From positions 150,001 through 214,000 of the forward strand of contig NC_010125.1 of NCBI RefSeq assembly GCF_000067045.1: a stretch of 64,000 nucleotides of DNA, given 5' to 3'. A program made the position numbers and the translations under genes. This document shows positions 1-8,546 of this stretch, in pieces. The notes under the pieces were generated by a model that saw nothing but the letters and a program-made list of their open reading frames with translations, ran no database searches and had not been told where the DNA came from. Every line of letters starts with the position of its first letter. The stretch's first letter is position 1. The stretch is from Gluconacetobacter diazotrophicus PA1 5 (lineage in GTDB: Bacteria > Pseudomonadota > Alphaproteobacteria > Acetobacterales > Acetobacteraceae).

Positions 1-644
1 GCCGGGAAGGAATGACGATGAACCACAAGAAGCTGTTCCGGCTGTATCGCGAAGAGGGGCTGTCGGTCCGCAAGCGTGGCGGCCGGAAACGGGCGCTGGG
101 CACGCGCTCGCCGATGATGCTGCCCGACGGGCCGAACCAGCGCTGGAGCCTGGATTTCGTCTCGGATGCATTGAACAACGGACGGCGCTTCCGGGTGCTG
201 ACGGTGGTCGACGACTACACGCGCGAATGTCTGGCGCTGGTGGCGGACACCTCGTTATCAGGCGAACGCCTCGGTCGTGAACTCGACCGGATCGGCGAGC
301 ATCGCGGCTGGCCGCTGATGATCGTTAGCGACAATGGCACCGAGATGACATCGAACGCGATCCTGGCCTGGCAGCAGAAGCGATCGGTGCTGTGGCACTA
401 TATCGCACCGGGCAAGCCGCAGCAGAACGGGTTCGTCGAGAGCTTCAACGGCCGGTTCCGCGACGAATGCCTCAATGAGCATCTGTTCCGTAACATCGCC
501 CACGCTCGGACGGTCATCGAGGACTGGCGGGCCGACTACAACGCCGTCAGGCCTCACACCAGCCTCAATGGCATGACGCCAGAGGCTTTCGCTCAACACG
601 CCACCAAGGCATACAACAATACACAGACCCTAACTCAAAACTGA
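1..644 (+). CDS. IS3-family transposase OrfB, C-terminal part
   Basis: This is the integrase-core (rve/DDE) half of an IS3-type transposase, which cuts and joins IS DNA. The reading frame is open from the window edge to the stop at 644. The translated part is identical to residues from about 71 onward of the complete OrfB at 12456-13310. DDE-type motifs are visible: [16 protein letters not shown] and the F-N-G-R-F-R-D-E-C stretch. The 5' end is missing only because the window starts here. The element could be functional if the unseen left part is intact. Confidence 0.9.
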   Translation, partial: REGMTMNHKKLFRLYREEGLSVRKRGGRKRALGTRSPMMLPDGPNQRWSLDFVSDALNNGRRFRVLTVVDDYTRECLALVADTSLSGERLGRELDRIGEHRGWPLMIVSDNGTEMTSNAILAWQQKRSVLWHYIAPGKPQQNGFVESFNGRFRDECLNEHLFRNIAHARTVIEDWRADYNAVRPHTSLNGMTPEAFAQHATKAYNNTQTLTQN

Positions 645-666
645 GGGCACGTTCGGGGCAGGGTCA
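1..666 (+). mobile_element. IS3-family (IS407-type) element, right part
   Basis: The segment matches positions 12667-13332 base for base, so the window opens inside a second copy of the same element. Its right terminal repeat ends at 666 (...GGCAGGGTCA). The sequence diverges from the other copy at the next base. The left end lies outside the window. Insertion removed most of a LysR gene on the opposite strand (stump at 667-765). Confidence 0.93.
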
Positions 667-765
667 TCGGATGTTCAGGAAACGCGCCGCGCCGTGGATA
701 CTGCCGTGCTCGGCGATTGCCCGCACGCACAGCAGTTGCCACAAATCGAATGGCGGACGGCGCAT
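667..765 (-). pseudogene. LysR-family regulator, N-terminal stump cut by IS
   Basis: On the minus strand an ATG at 765, 6 nt after the stop of the RND pump gene, opens a frame of 33 codons. It reads like the start of a LysR helix-turn-helix: FDLWQLLCVRAIAEHGSI followed by HGAARFLNI. This corresponds to the usual first half of the HTH (L..F..V.e.gS...AA..L..). The frame meets the IS terminal repeat at 666, so the rest of the gene is lost or lies beyond the IS outside the window. The tight spacing suggests it was the last gene of the efflux operon. The call rests on about 30 residues. Confidence 0.6.
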
Positions 766-771
766 GGCCTG

Positions 772-3700
772 TCACACCGTCTTGCTGCGGCGCGGCCTGA
801 TGACCGTGTAGACCGAGGGCAGAACGAACAGCGTCATGGTCGTGCCGACGATCATGCCGACAACGATTACCGTTCCCAGTCCGAAGCGGCTGTTCGCGCC
901 CGCACCGGTAGCGATGACCAGGGGCGCAAGACCTACGACCATTGCTGCTGTGGTCATGATGATCGGTCGGAAACGGATGGCGGCGGCCGTCTCGATTGCT
1001 GTCCTGCGGTCTACATTGTCACGATGAAGGATCTCGTTTGCGAACTCGACCATCAGGATGCCATGCTTACTGACCAGTCCGATCAACGTAATGAGTCCGA
1101 TTTCGGTATAGATATTTAAGGTCGTCACACCGAGGGCGAGTGGAATAAGGGCACCGAACACGGATAACGGCACACTCACGAGGATGATTACCGGATCTGT
1201 GAAGCTGTTGTACTGAACCGACAGGACGAGATAGATGGCAATCAGTGCGAAAAGGAATGCAAAAATCAGTGCGTTTCCTTCCTGTACATACTGACGTGAA
1301 TCAGACTGCCAGTCATAGCTGTAGCCGGGCGGGAACTCCGCTGCCTTTGCCTTCAGGAAGCTCACGGCGTCACCCATCGTAACACCTTTGGCGAGAATGG
1401 CCTGAAACGTGGCCGAGTTCTGCTGGCCGAACTGGGGTAGACGGTTGGGTTCGACATCGACCCGCACGCTGGCCAGGGCCGACAGCGGTACCTGATGGCC
1501 GTTCTGGTCGCGCATATAATAGGTCTTCAGGGCGTCAGGGGTCAGGCGGGACAGCGGAACGGCTTGCGGGATCACGTCATAGGACCGGCCATAATAGCCA
1601 AAGCGATTGACGTAATTTTCCCCGATGAGCGTATTCAGCGCGTTGCCGATCCGCTCCATACGGATCCCGAGCGCATTGGCTTTGGTCCGATCGACCGTGA
1701 CCCGAACAACCGGGTTATCGAAGGCGAGGTCGCTATCGACCACGGCAAACAGACCGCTTTTAGAGGCTTCGTCCCGCAGGTGTGACATGACGCCGAAGAC
1801 GTTGCGATAGCTGTCATCACTGCGGACGACCATCTGAACTGGCAGGCCGCCGGTTGAACCCGGTAGTGCCCCCATCTGGAACACGAAGACGCTGGTCCCC
1901 TGGATGGAAGCGACACGCTGTTGAAGGTCCATCTGGATCTGATCGGCGTTACGCTTCCGCTTGCCCCAGTCGTCGAGATTGACCCCGCCGACGCTGTTGG
2001 CGATCCCGTCAATTCCGTTCATCTGCCAATGGCTATGGCCTTCCGGGATTTCAGACATCTTCTCGTAAAGTGTCTGGGCGTAGGTCTCGACATAATGAAG
2101 ATTGGCATATTGCGGAGCCTTGACCGCCGTATAGACAATGTCCTGGTCCTCATTGGGTGCCAGTTCGCTCTGCGAGACATGCAGCATGGCCGGAATAAGG
2201 AGGAAGATTACCGCCGCCGTGCCGAGCGGAACCCAGCGATGCCGCAGCGAAAAGTCGAGCACGGTTTCATAGCGCGCAGTCATGAAGCCAAAGACACGCT
2301 CGGCCATTCGCTCCATGAAGCCTTCCTTCTCTTTCGCTTTGAGCAATTTTGCGCTCATGAGCGGTGACAGGGTGAGTGCGACGACCCCGGAGACGATGAC
2401 GGACCCGGCCAGCGTGAGCGCGAATTCCCGGAACAGCGTGCCCGTCAGTCCACCCATGAAAGCGATCGGGGCGTAAACTGCTGTGAGTGTAAGGGTCATC
2501 GCGACAACAGGGCCGGCCACCTCACGCGCCCCGAGTAACGCGGCGTCGAAAGGGGATTTGCCTTCTTCAATATGGCGATGGACGTTCTCGATCACGACGA
2601 TGGCGTCATCGACCACGAGCCCAATCGACAGCACCATCGCCAGCAAGGTGAGCAAATTCAGGCTGAACCCGAAGGTGTACATCAGCCCGACCGCGCCAAG
2701 CATCGAGAGGGGTATGGTGGCGATCGGCACGATCACCGCCCGCACGGTGCCGAGTGAGAGGTAAATCACAAGAATGACGATGAGCAGCGCCTCGATGAAG
2801 GTCTCGGTCACTTCATCGATCGACGCCTGAATGAAATGCGCGGTCTCGTAAGGGACGCGGACATCAATGCCCGGCGGAAGAGTCGCCTTGAGTTTGGGCA
2901 TGATCTCGTTGAGACGCGAGATGATCGTCAGCGGGTTGCCTGTCGGCGACGGTTCCAGCCCCACGAAGATCGAAGGGCGGGGCGTCGGTTTGCCATTCGG
3001 CGGTCGAAGCGTGCTGGTCTGCGAACTGGTGTCCGTATTGTCCGGCCCCAGTTCCGCGCGCCCGATGTCCCGCACCCGGATAACCCGGCCACCGGTCGAG
3101 CGCAGCACCATATCACGGAATTCCTCGACCGTTTTCAGATCCGTGTTGAGGTTGATATTGCTGATCGTATAAACGCCACGTATCCGGCCGGGTGCGGCCT
3201 GGAAATTGTTTTCCCGGATAGCCCGTGCCACGTCCTCGCCCGTCATGTCGTTGGCGGCCAGTTTCTCGGGATCGAGCCAGAGGCGCATCGAAAGGCGCTG
3301 CTCTCCGAAATAACTGATTTCGGATACGCCCTCTATGCCCGAGAGCATCGGTGCCGCGACGCGGTGGATATAATCCGAGATTTCGTAGAGAGGCCGCGTT
3401 GTGCTGGCAAAACCGATATAGGCGACGGCGGTGAAGCCGCCCGAGGTGCGTTTGATGACCGGGTCATACGCGCCTTCCGGCAGGCGGTATTTGACCGCGT
3501 TCACCTTGGACATCACGTCGGTCAGGGCGCGCATGGAATCATAATTCAGCATCATGCGCACCGTCACCACGCTGAGGCCCTGCGTGGTGGTGGAGGAAAG
3601 ATAATCGATGCCCTCGACGGACGCGACGGCCTCGCTGATCGGCTGGGTCACGAAGCCCTGCATGAGATCCGATGATGCCCCCGGATAGCGGGTCGAGATC

Positions 3701-3837
3701 AGGATCGTGGAGGTTTCGAGGGTCGGATATTGACGTGTTGCGATGGAATTGAAGCCCTTGATCCCGAAGAGAACAATCAGGATCGTCACGACAATCGCCA
3801 GGACAGGCCGCCGAAGAAAGCGGTCGGTGAAGGTCAT
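772..3837 (-). CDS. RND-family multidrug efflux permease (inner membrane)
   Basis: This is a proton-driven hydrophobe/amphiphile efflux pump of the AcrB/MexF (HAE1) type. It forms the inner membrane part of a tripartite system. The 1021-residue length is typical. The N-terminus (F-L-R-R-P-V-L-A) starts TM1, and the TM4 pair Asp410-Asp411 (IGLVVDDAIVVIENVH) is the expected proton-relay site. Large periplasmic loops and the repeated second half with a matching TM block are present. The ATG overlaps the stop of the adaptor gene (ATGA at 3834-3837), so the two are translationally coupled. The substrate cannot be read from the sequence. The operator-like palindrome at 4928-4945 and the upstream ArsR gene suggest induction by a small reactive compound. 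Confidence 0.95.
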   Translation of the reverse strand: MTFTDRFLRRPVLAIVVTILIVLFGIKGFNSIATRQYPTLETSTILISTRYPGASSDLMQGFVTQPISEAVASVEGIDYLSSTTTQGLSVVTVRMMLNYDSMRALTDVMSKVNAVKYRLPEGAYDPVIKRTSGGFTAVAYIGFASTTRPLYEISDYIHRVAAPMLSGIEGVSEISYFGEQRLSMRLWLDPEKLAANDMTGEDVARAIRENNFQAAPGRIRGVYTISNINLNTDLKTVEEFRDMVLRSTGGRVIRVRDIGRAELGPDNTDTSSQTSTLRPPNGKPTPRPSIFVGLEPSPTGNPLTIISRLNEIMPKLKATLPPGIDVRVPYETAHFIQASIDEVTETFIEALLIVILVIYLSLGTVRAVIVPIATIPLSMLGAVGLMYTFGFSLNLLTLLAMVLSIGLVVDDAIVVIENVHRHIEEGKSPFDAALLGAREVAGPVVAMTLTLTAVYAPIAFMGGLTGTLFREFALTLAGSVIVSGVVALTLSPLMSAKLLKAKEKEGFMERMAERVFGFMTARYETVLDFSLRHRWVPLGTAAVIFLLIPAMLHVSQSELAPNEDQDIVYTAVKAPQYANLHYVETYAQTLYEKMSEIPEGHSHWQMNGIDGIANSVGGVNLDDWGKRKRNADQIQMDLQQRVASIQGTSVFVFQMGALPGSTGGLPVQMVVRSDDSYRNVFGVMSHLRDEASKSGLFAVVDSDLAFDNPVVRVTVDRTKANALGIRMERIGNALNTLIGENYVNRFGYYGRSYDVIPQAVPLSRLTPDALKTYYMRDQNGHQVPLSALASVRVDVEPNRLPQFGQQNSATFQAILAKGVTMGDAVSFLKAKAAEFPPGYSYDWQSDSRQYVQEGNALIFAFLFALIAIYLVLSVQYNSFTDPVIILVSVPLSVFGALIPLALGVTTLNIYTEIGLITLIGLVSKHGILMVEFANEILHRDNVDRRTAIETAAAIRFRPIIMTTAAMVVGLAPLVIATGAGANSRFGLGTVIVVGMIVGTTMTLFVLPSVYTVIRPRRSKTV

Positions 3838-4904
3838 TGTGCCAACTCCCGCAGGCCGGCCAGAGGCAGGACTTCCGGGATTTCGCGTACCTTCATGCCG
3901 GTGACGAGGCGGTTCTGGCCGCTGGTGACGACGCGGTCATCCGGTTTCACCCCGTCGTCGATGACCACCCATCCGTTGCGGCGGTCGCCCGCGCGTACAG
4001 CCGTCGCGGTCACGGTGGGGCCATCGGTGGACGGCTGCTCGACGAAGAGCGTCTCTCCGTAGGCGGTATAGGTGACGGCGGTTTCCGGGACCACGAGGCG
4101 TGGCAACACCTTCGCGGCAATGGAGACATGCGCATAGGTGCCCGGATGCAGGTCGGTCGGCGGCGCGTCGAGCAGGGCCTGAATGGAGAGCGTATGCGAT
4201 CCGTCGATGCGCGGGTCGATGGTAGTGACCGAGGCGGTGAAATCCTGCCCCGGCGTTGTGTCGAATGTCAGGTGGACGGTCTGTCCGAGCTGCACGCTGG
4301 CTGCGTTCTCCTCGGCGAGGATGAAGTTCACCCGCATCCGGGCGTAGGACGTCAGCGTGGCGATGGCATCACCCGGATTCAGATACTGGCCGAGATTGAC
4401 CCGTCTGATCCCAATGGCGCCGTCGAAGGGCGCGCGGATATGCTTCTGGTCGATCACCGCCTGCACTCTGGCGACATTGCCTTTCGCGGCTTCGAAGCGC
4501 GCCGTGGCTGTCTCCAGATCCTCGTGGCTCTCCACCCCGGTGCGGATGAGAGAACGGGCACGGGCCAGATCGGCCTCGGCCGCGCGCAATTCGCCGCTGT
4601 GGCGGATCAGTTCGCCCTGTTCCGGTGCGTCATTGAGGACCAGGAGCAACTGGCCTTTCCGGACGATCGCCCCGGAATCGAAATCCAGTTCAGTGATCCG
4701 GCCGGCGATTTCAGGGGAGAGCGTTACCCCCTGGAACGGCTCGACCTGACCGATCGTCTCGATATGGGCGGCGAAAGGGATGGGTCTGACCGGCCAGACG
4801 GATACCGCCGTTGCCGGAGTGTCCGCAGCCCTGCCGGCGGCGGGCAGGGACATCAGCACCGCGAGAGCGGTGGCATGGTGCCAGGGGACGAAGAAGCGTC
4901 GCAC
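3834..4904 (-). CDS. RND efflux periplasmic adaptor (membrane fusion protein, HlyD/AcrA family)
   Basis: This is the periplasmic adaptor linking the RND pump to an outer membrane channel. The 356-residue protein starts with a Sec signal peptide (hydrophobic LAVLMSLPAAG, cleavage near AADT). A biotinyl-lipoyl-like half motif follows (I-G-Q-V-E-P-F-Q-G-V-T-L-S-P-E-I-A-G-R-I), then a helical hairpin of about 90 residues, the second lipoyl half (IRAPFDGAIGIR) and beta-barrel/membrane-proximal domains. It overlaps the pump gene by 4 nt. The palindrome GTACG-N8-CGTAC-like site lies 24-41 nt upstream of the ATG, so this gene pair probably has its own promoter separate from the OMF gene upstream. Confidence 0.94.
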   Translation of the reverse strand: MRRFFVPWHHATALAVLMSLPAAGRAADTPATAVSVWPVRPIPFAAHIETIGQVEPFQGVTLSPEIAGRITELDFDSGAIVRKGQLLLVLNDAPEQGELIRHSGELRAAEADLARARSLIRTGVESHEDLETATARFEAAKGNVARVQAVIDQKHIRAPFDGAIGIRRVNLGQYLNPGDAIATLTSYARMRVNFILAEENAASVQLGQTVHLTFDTTPGQDFTASVTTIDPRIDGSHTLSIQALLDAPPTDLHPGTYAHVSIAAKVLPRLVVPETAVTYTAYGETLFVEQPSTDGPTVTATAVRAGDRRNGWVVIDDGVKPDDRVVTSGQNRLVTGMKVREIPEVLPLAGLRELAQ

Positions 4905-4927
4905 AGATATCTCCCGAAGTTATTGTT

Positions 4928-4945
4928 ATACGCGGATATACGTAC
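4928..4945. promoter_or_regulatory. Operator-like palindrome, copy A (ATACG-N8-CGTAC)
   Basis: The sequence ATACGCGGATATACGTAC lies 24 nt upstream of the adaptor start codon. It shares ATACG-N3-ATA-N-ACGTAC with copy B at 6554 and the general form RTACG-N8-CGTAC with copy C at 7811. It sits in the 94-nt gap between the OMF and adaptor genes. Binding by the neighbouring ArsR protein is inferred. Confidence 0.6.
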
Positions 4946-4998
4946 CTAGAGGGCTGGAAAGTCCGGACATTGGAGGCCGAACGTGCATCAGATGCCGG

Positions 4999-6519
4999 TC
5001 ATCGCGCCGCGAGCCGGACGGATCGCCACTGATCGGGTGTGACGTGGGAGTCGGCGAGTCCACCGCCGGTCGCCACCATGATCCGCACCGTCTGACGGAA
5101 CATCTCGGTCTGTGCCCGCACTGTGTTCTGGCGCGCGAGCAGAAAGAGCCGTCGGGCGTTGATCGGCTGAAGGATGGTTCCCCGGCCCGCCTGATAACCG
5201 GCCTGGCTCAAGGTCAGCGCGTCATCGGCCGAGGTCAGGGCCTGCCGCTGGTTGTCCAGTTCCGTCGAGGCGTTCTTCAGGCCGTTCAGACTATCGGCGA
5301 CCTCCCGAAAGCCATTGATGACCACTGACTGGTAGTGATCGAAAGCGATCCGATAGTCCTCTTCCGCCTGTTTTTTCCGGGCCTTCAGGGTGCCGCCATG
5401 GAACAGTGGCAGAGCAGCGCCGCCGATCAGACGCCATGCCGCACCGGCGGGGCCACCCATCAGACCTTCGGCAGCGGCGGCCGCACTGAGGGTCAGGCGG
5501 GGATACAGGTCAGCCGTCCGGGCACCGATTTCGGCATTCGTCGCGCGCATCATGGCTTCGGCGCCGATGATATCCGGACGGGCATGGACAAGGTCGGAGG
5601 GCACGACCACAGGGATGTCTGGCAGAAGGCTGAAATCGGCGAGCGTCAGGATCGGTGCGGTCCAGTTGGCGGGCGAATGCCCGGTCAGGACGGCCAGTGT
5701 CGTTCGCGCGGCTTCATGGGCATTGATCAGCGGCGGCAGGAGAGACTGGTCGTGCGCCAACTGCGCTTCGGCCGTCACGACATCCAGTCGGGGTCTCCTG
5801 CCCGCCTGCCAGGCGAGCGTTGCCAGCCGGAGCGTTTCCCGGTCGGTGTCGATCACACCCCGGATCACGGCGATCTGGTCTGCTGTCGAGGCCGCTTCGA
5901 AGGCGGTTAGGACCGTGTCGCCGACCACCAGGAGCATCGTGACATCACGGCGCTCCCGTTCGGCATCCTTTTGTGCGCCGACCATCTGGATCAGCCGGTG
6001 ATTGCTACCGAAAATATCGGGGTCATAGGAAACGTCGAGACCGGCCGAATAGGCGGAGAAGGCCGGGAAGGTCCACGCCCAGGGACCGAACAAGGCGGCG
6101 CCGTATTCCTGTCGTCCTTCGGTGCCGGTGGCATCGATCTGGGGCATCAGGCTGCCCTGGGCGGCATGAAGTCCCTCAGCGGCCTTGCGCAGGTTGGCCT
6201 GCGCCGCCTGGATCGACCAGTTGCTCTGGAGTGCCTCTGTGACGAGGGTGTCCAGCCGAGGGGAGTGAAAGAGACGCCACCAGTCGGAGCCTGGCTTTCC
6301 AGCGGCCTGATACGGGGAGCTGGACGAAGCTATGGTCGCTGTTTCCGACCGGGTTTCGCCGAATGTTGCGGCATCCGGTGGCTGGGGAGCCTTGTAGGTC
6401 GGGCCGACTGTGCAGCCTGTGAGGCCCGGCACCAGGACAACGAGAATCAGCCGGGCCGCGCGTGATGCGGCGGCGACCCGCTTTGGCCTCTGGCTAGGGG
6501 GCAGGAAATTGGGTGGCAA
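4999..6519 (-). CDS. Outer membrane efflux lipoprotein (NodT/OprM family)
   Basis: This is the TolC-like outer membrane channel of the tripartite efflux system. The 506-residue protein has a lipobox (V-P-G-L-T-G-C, Cys36) after a hydrophobic stretch, predicting a lipid-anchored channel. Two repeated OEP domains are rich in Ala/Gln helices, with the usual D-V-V-T-A-E-A-Q-L and family-typical P-L-F-H-G-G-T-L-K-A elements. It is the first gene of the minus-strand efflux set and is divergent from the ArsR gene. Having the OMF upstream of adaptor and pump, with a separate 94-nt gap holding an operator-like site, is slightly unusual. The ATG at 6519 gives the signal sequence, though the N-terminus is longer than usual, so a downstream start is possible. 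Confidence 0.93.
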   Translation of the reverse strand: MPPNFLPPSQRPKRVAAASRAARLILVVLVPGLTGCTVGPTYKAPQPPDAATFGETRSETATIASSSSPYQAAGKPGSDWWRLFHSPRLDTLVTEALQSNWSIQAAQANLRKAAEGLHAAQGSLMPQIDATGTEGRQEYGAALFGPWAWTFPAFSAYSAGLDVSYDPDIFGSNHRLIQMVGAQKDAERERRDVTMLLVVGDTVLTAFEAASTADQIAVIRGVIDTDRETLRLATLAWQAGRRPRLDVVTAEAQLAHDQSLLPPLINAHEAARTTLAVLTGHSPANWTAPILTLADFSLLPDIPVVVPSDLVHARPDIIGAEAMMRATNAEIGARTADLYPRLTLSAAAAAEGLMGGPAGAAWRLIGGAALPLFHGGTLKARKKQAEEDYRIAFDHYQSVVINGFREVADSLNGLKNASTELDNQRQALTSADDALTLSQAGYQAGRGTILQPINARRLFLLARQNTVRAQTEMFRQTVRIMVATGGGLADSHVTPDQWRSVRLAAR

Positions 6520-6553
6520 GGCGGCCTCCGGTCGTCATGAACGAGTCTCAATG

Positions 6554-6571
6554 ATACGAACATAGACGTAC
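6554..6571. promoter_or_regulatory. Operator-like palindrome, copy B (ATACG-N8-CGTAC)
   Basis: The sequence ATACGAACATAGACGTAC lies in the divergent region between the outer membrane factor (start 6519) and the ArsR gene (start 6674). It is 35 nt upstream of the OMF start. It matches copy A at 14 of 18 positions, including both half-sites. This is the expected place for an autoregulatory ArsR operator. Confidence 0.6.
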
Positions 6572-6673
6572 ATACGAAGTAAAGGCCAGCCTTATCGAGA
6601 CACAGGCTTATGACGGGGGCTCAGAAGCAGCGTTTTCTTGACCCGCTCCCATGATACGCGTACCAATCCACGC

Positions 6674-7036
6674 ATGATCGCACGCCATCCGAAACGCGAG
6701 GATATCCGGCTCGACGCCGTGCTGACGGCATTGGGTAATCCCATCCGCCTGGCTGCGGTACGGACGATCGCCGTGGGCGGCGAACATCCCTGCTGTGATG
6801 TGCTGCCGCAAATTCCGAAATCTACCATGACCCATCACTGGCGCGCGTTACGGGACAGCGGTGTGGTCTGGCAGCGCCATATCGGTCGGGAATACCGTCT
6901 TGAGCTGCGGCGCGAGGATCTGGACAGCCGGTTTCCCGGTCTGTTGGATTCCATTCTCGGGCCGCTTGTCAGCGATCCGCTGACGCAGGAGACGATTTCC
7001 GAATACGACCGGTCCCGCCAAGGTGCGCCTGCCTGA
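6674..7036 (+). CDS. ArsR-family winged-helix transcriptional regulator
   Basis: This is a small (120 aa) ArsR/SmtB-type repressor. A winged-helix core is visible: L-T-A-L-G-N-P-I-R-L-A-A-V-R, then the recognition region P-K-S-T-M-T-H-H-W-R-A-L-R-D-S-G-V-V, then the wing H-I-G-R-E-Y-R-L-E-L-R. A vicinal cysteine pair (Cys40-Cys41) just before the HTH could act as a redox or electrophile sensor; that is inference. It is divergent from the efflux genes and convergent with the FrnE-like gene. The ATG at 6674 fits the family N-terminus; a TTG 36 nt upstream would add 12 residues. It is the obvious candidate to bind the three GTACG-N8-CGTAC-like sites nearby. Confidence 0.85.
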   Translation: MIARHPKREDIRLDAVLTALGNPIRLAAVRTIAVGGEHPCCDVLPQIPKSTMTHHWRALRDSGVVWQRHIGREYRLELRREDLDSRFPGLLDSILGPLVSDPLTQETISEYDRSRQGAPA

Positions 7037-7063
7037 CGGAAGCACAGGCGGGACGGCCTTTGC

Positions 7064-7786
7064 TCAGGGAGTGCCGGAACCGGAAGGCGGGATGACGCAT
7101 CCCGTGCTATCGCAGGTCATGCCGGTGGTAGGGTTTTCGGATGCCGTTTTGCGTGCCTCCTTCCATGACTGGCGCAGGGCGGCCAGCAATTGTGCTTTCG
7201 GCTGCGCGCCTGAAAGAGTGTAGGCGCCGTCGAGGATAATGAAGGGCACGCCATGAATGCTGGCCTGCGACGCACGGGCTTCATCACGCCTGACATCTTC
7301 GGCGAAGTCGCTGCCCGTCAGCGTGGCGCGCACGGCGTCGCCATCAAGACCGACATCCTGCGCAAGGCCGACAAGTACGTCATGGTCGGCGAGGGGGGAG
7401 TTGTCGGTGAAATAGGCCCGGAACAGCCGCTCCGTCATGTCCGTGCCGTGACCGTGCTGTTCGGCGAATTTGGTCAGCCGATGTGCGTCGAAGGTGTTGG
7501 TGTAGCGGACCGAGGCATAGCGCATGTCGAGACCGCATCTCTCGCCCATGGACGTGATATGGTCGATCATGGCTTGGGCGTCGCTCCGGCTCTTGCCGTA
7601 TTTCCGCATGATGCGGTCGAGTGTTGTGGTGGTCACTGCCGGACCCGATGTGGGGTCGAGTTCGAAGGCCCGGAAGACGATCTCGACTTCGCTGGCGTGC
7701 TCGAATTGGGCCAGGGCGGCTTCGAGAAATCGCTTGCCGATATAGCAGTAGGGGCAGGCATAGTCGGACCAGATTTCGAGTTTCAT
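7064..7786 (-). CDS. DsbA/FrnE-family thiol oxidoreductase
   Basis: This is a thioredoxin-fold protein of the FrnE / 2-hydroxychromene-2-carboxylate isomerase-like DsbA group. It is cytoplasmic, since no signal peptide is seen. The 240-residue sequence opens with the active site C11-P-Y-C14 (W-S-D-Y-A-C-P-Y-C-Y-I-G-K). A cis-Pro region G-V-P-F-I-I-L-D-G follows, then a C-terminal C-D-S-T-G-C cysteine pair typical of FrnE proteins. It is divergent from the carboxylesterase gene, with the operator-like palindrome 25-42 nt upstream of its ATG. Such proteins are linked to oxidative or electrophile stress, which fits an efflux/ArsR context. Confidence 0.9.
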   Translation of the reverse strand: MKLEIWSDYACPYCYIGKRFLEAALAQFEHASEVEIVFRAFELDPTSGPAVTTTTLDRIMRKYGKSRSDAQAMIDHITSMGERCGLDMRYASVRYTNTFDAHRLTKFAEQHGHGTDMTERLFRAYFTDNSPLADHDVLVGLAQDVGLDGDAVRATLTGSDFAEDVRRDEARASQASIHGVPFIILDGAYTLSGAQPKAQLLAALRQSWKEARKTASENPTTGMTCDSTGCVIPPSGSGTP

Positions 7787-7810
7787 GACAGCCTCCGCAT
7801 GCTTGATAAT

Positions 7811-7828
7811 GTACGATTATACCCGTAC
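7811..7828. promoter_or_regulatory. Operator-like palindrome, copy C (GTACG-N8-CGTAC)
   Basis: GTACGATTATACCCGTAC has perfect half-sites GTACG and CGTAC around an 8-nt spacer. It lies between the FrnE-like gene (start 7786) and the carboxylesterase gene (start 7878). Together with copies A and B it defines a likely local regulon. Confidence 0.65.
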
Positions 7829-7877
7829 CATAGTTTCATCAAGCGTCATGAATGTCGATGAGAAAGGGGAGCAGAGG

Positions 7878-8546
7878 ATGAAGCCGCTGAAAGCGCTGGA
7901 AGTCGAAACCGGGCGAAATCCCGTCGCGTCGATCATCCTTATTCACGGCCTGGGGGCGAGTGGCCGGGATCTGGTGTCCATTGCTCAGGCGCTCGACCTG
8001 CGCTCCATCGGCGCGGTTCGGTTCATTTTTCCCAACGCGCCCGTCCGGCCGGTTTCGGTCTGTGGTGGTGAGCGCATGCCGGCATGGTATGATCTTCTCG
8101 CGCCAGATTTGCTTCTGCGGGAAGATGAGCCAGGGCTACGTGATGCCCAGACCTATCTGGCGAGCCTGATCGACCAGGAAGTCGCGCGCGGTATTCCGTC
8201 CCGGCGCATCGTGATTGGCGGGTTTTCTCAGGGGTGTGCGATGTCGCTGATGACCGGGCTGCGCTATTCGTCGCCCCTGGCTGGGATCGCCGGTCTGTCC
8301 GGCTATCTGCCGCTGCCCGGGCAAACGGGAAGGGAGGCAACGGAGGCCAACCGGGCAACGCCGGTTTTTCTGGCGCATGGTGAGGGCGACACGGTCGTGC
8401 CGCTGGCGGCGGCTCGCCTCGCACGGGACTGGCTACGTGCCGAGGGGCATGACGTTGCTTGGTATGCCTACCCGATGACGCATGAGATCATAGGTGCGGA
8501 GATTGCCGATCTCAATGCCTGGTTGGGGGAGCGTCTCGTAACCTAA
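7878..8546 (+). CDS. Phospholipase/carboxylesterase-family alpha/beta hydrolase
   Basis: This 222-residue serine esterase belongs to the acyl-protein thioesterase / MhqD-like family. The catalytic triad is readable: Ser117 in G-F-S-Q-G-C, Asp171 in H-G-E-G-D-T-V-V-P and His202 in M-T-H-E. The oxyanion region L-I-H-G-L-G-A is near residue 22. The start at 7878 is chosen because GGGGAG (7866-7871) stands 6 nt before it; an ATG 30 nt upstream is in frame. MhqD-type esterases occur in quinone/hydroquinone stress regulons, which supports reading the ArsR-FrnE-esterase-RND group as a response to quinone-like electrophiles (inference). Confidence 0.9.
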   Translation: MKPLKALEVETGRNPVASIILIHGLGASGRDLVSIAQALDLRSIGAVRFIFPNAPVRPVSVCGGERMPAWYDLLAPDLLLREDEPGLRDAQTYLASLIDQEVARGIPSRRIVIGGFSQGCAMSLMTGLRYSSPLAGIAGLSGYLPLPGQTGREATEANRATPVFLAHGEGDTVVPLAAARLARDWLRAEGHDVAWYAYPMTHEIIGAEIADLNAWLGERLVT

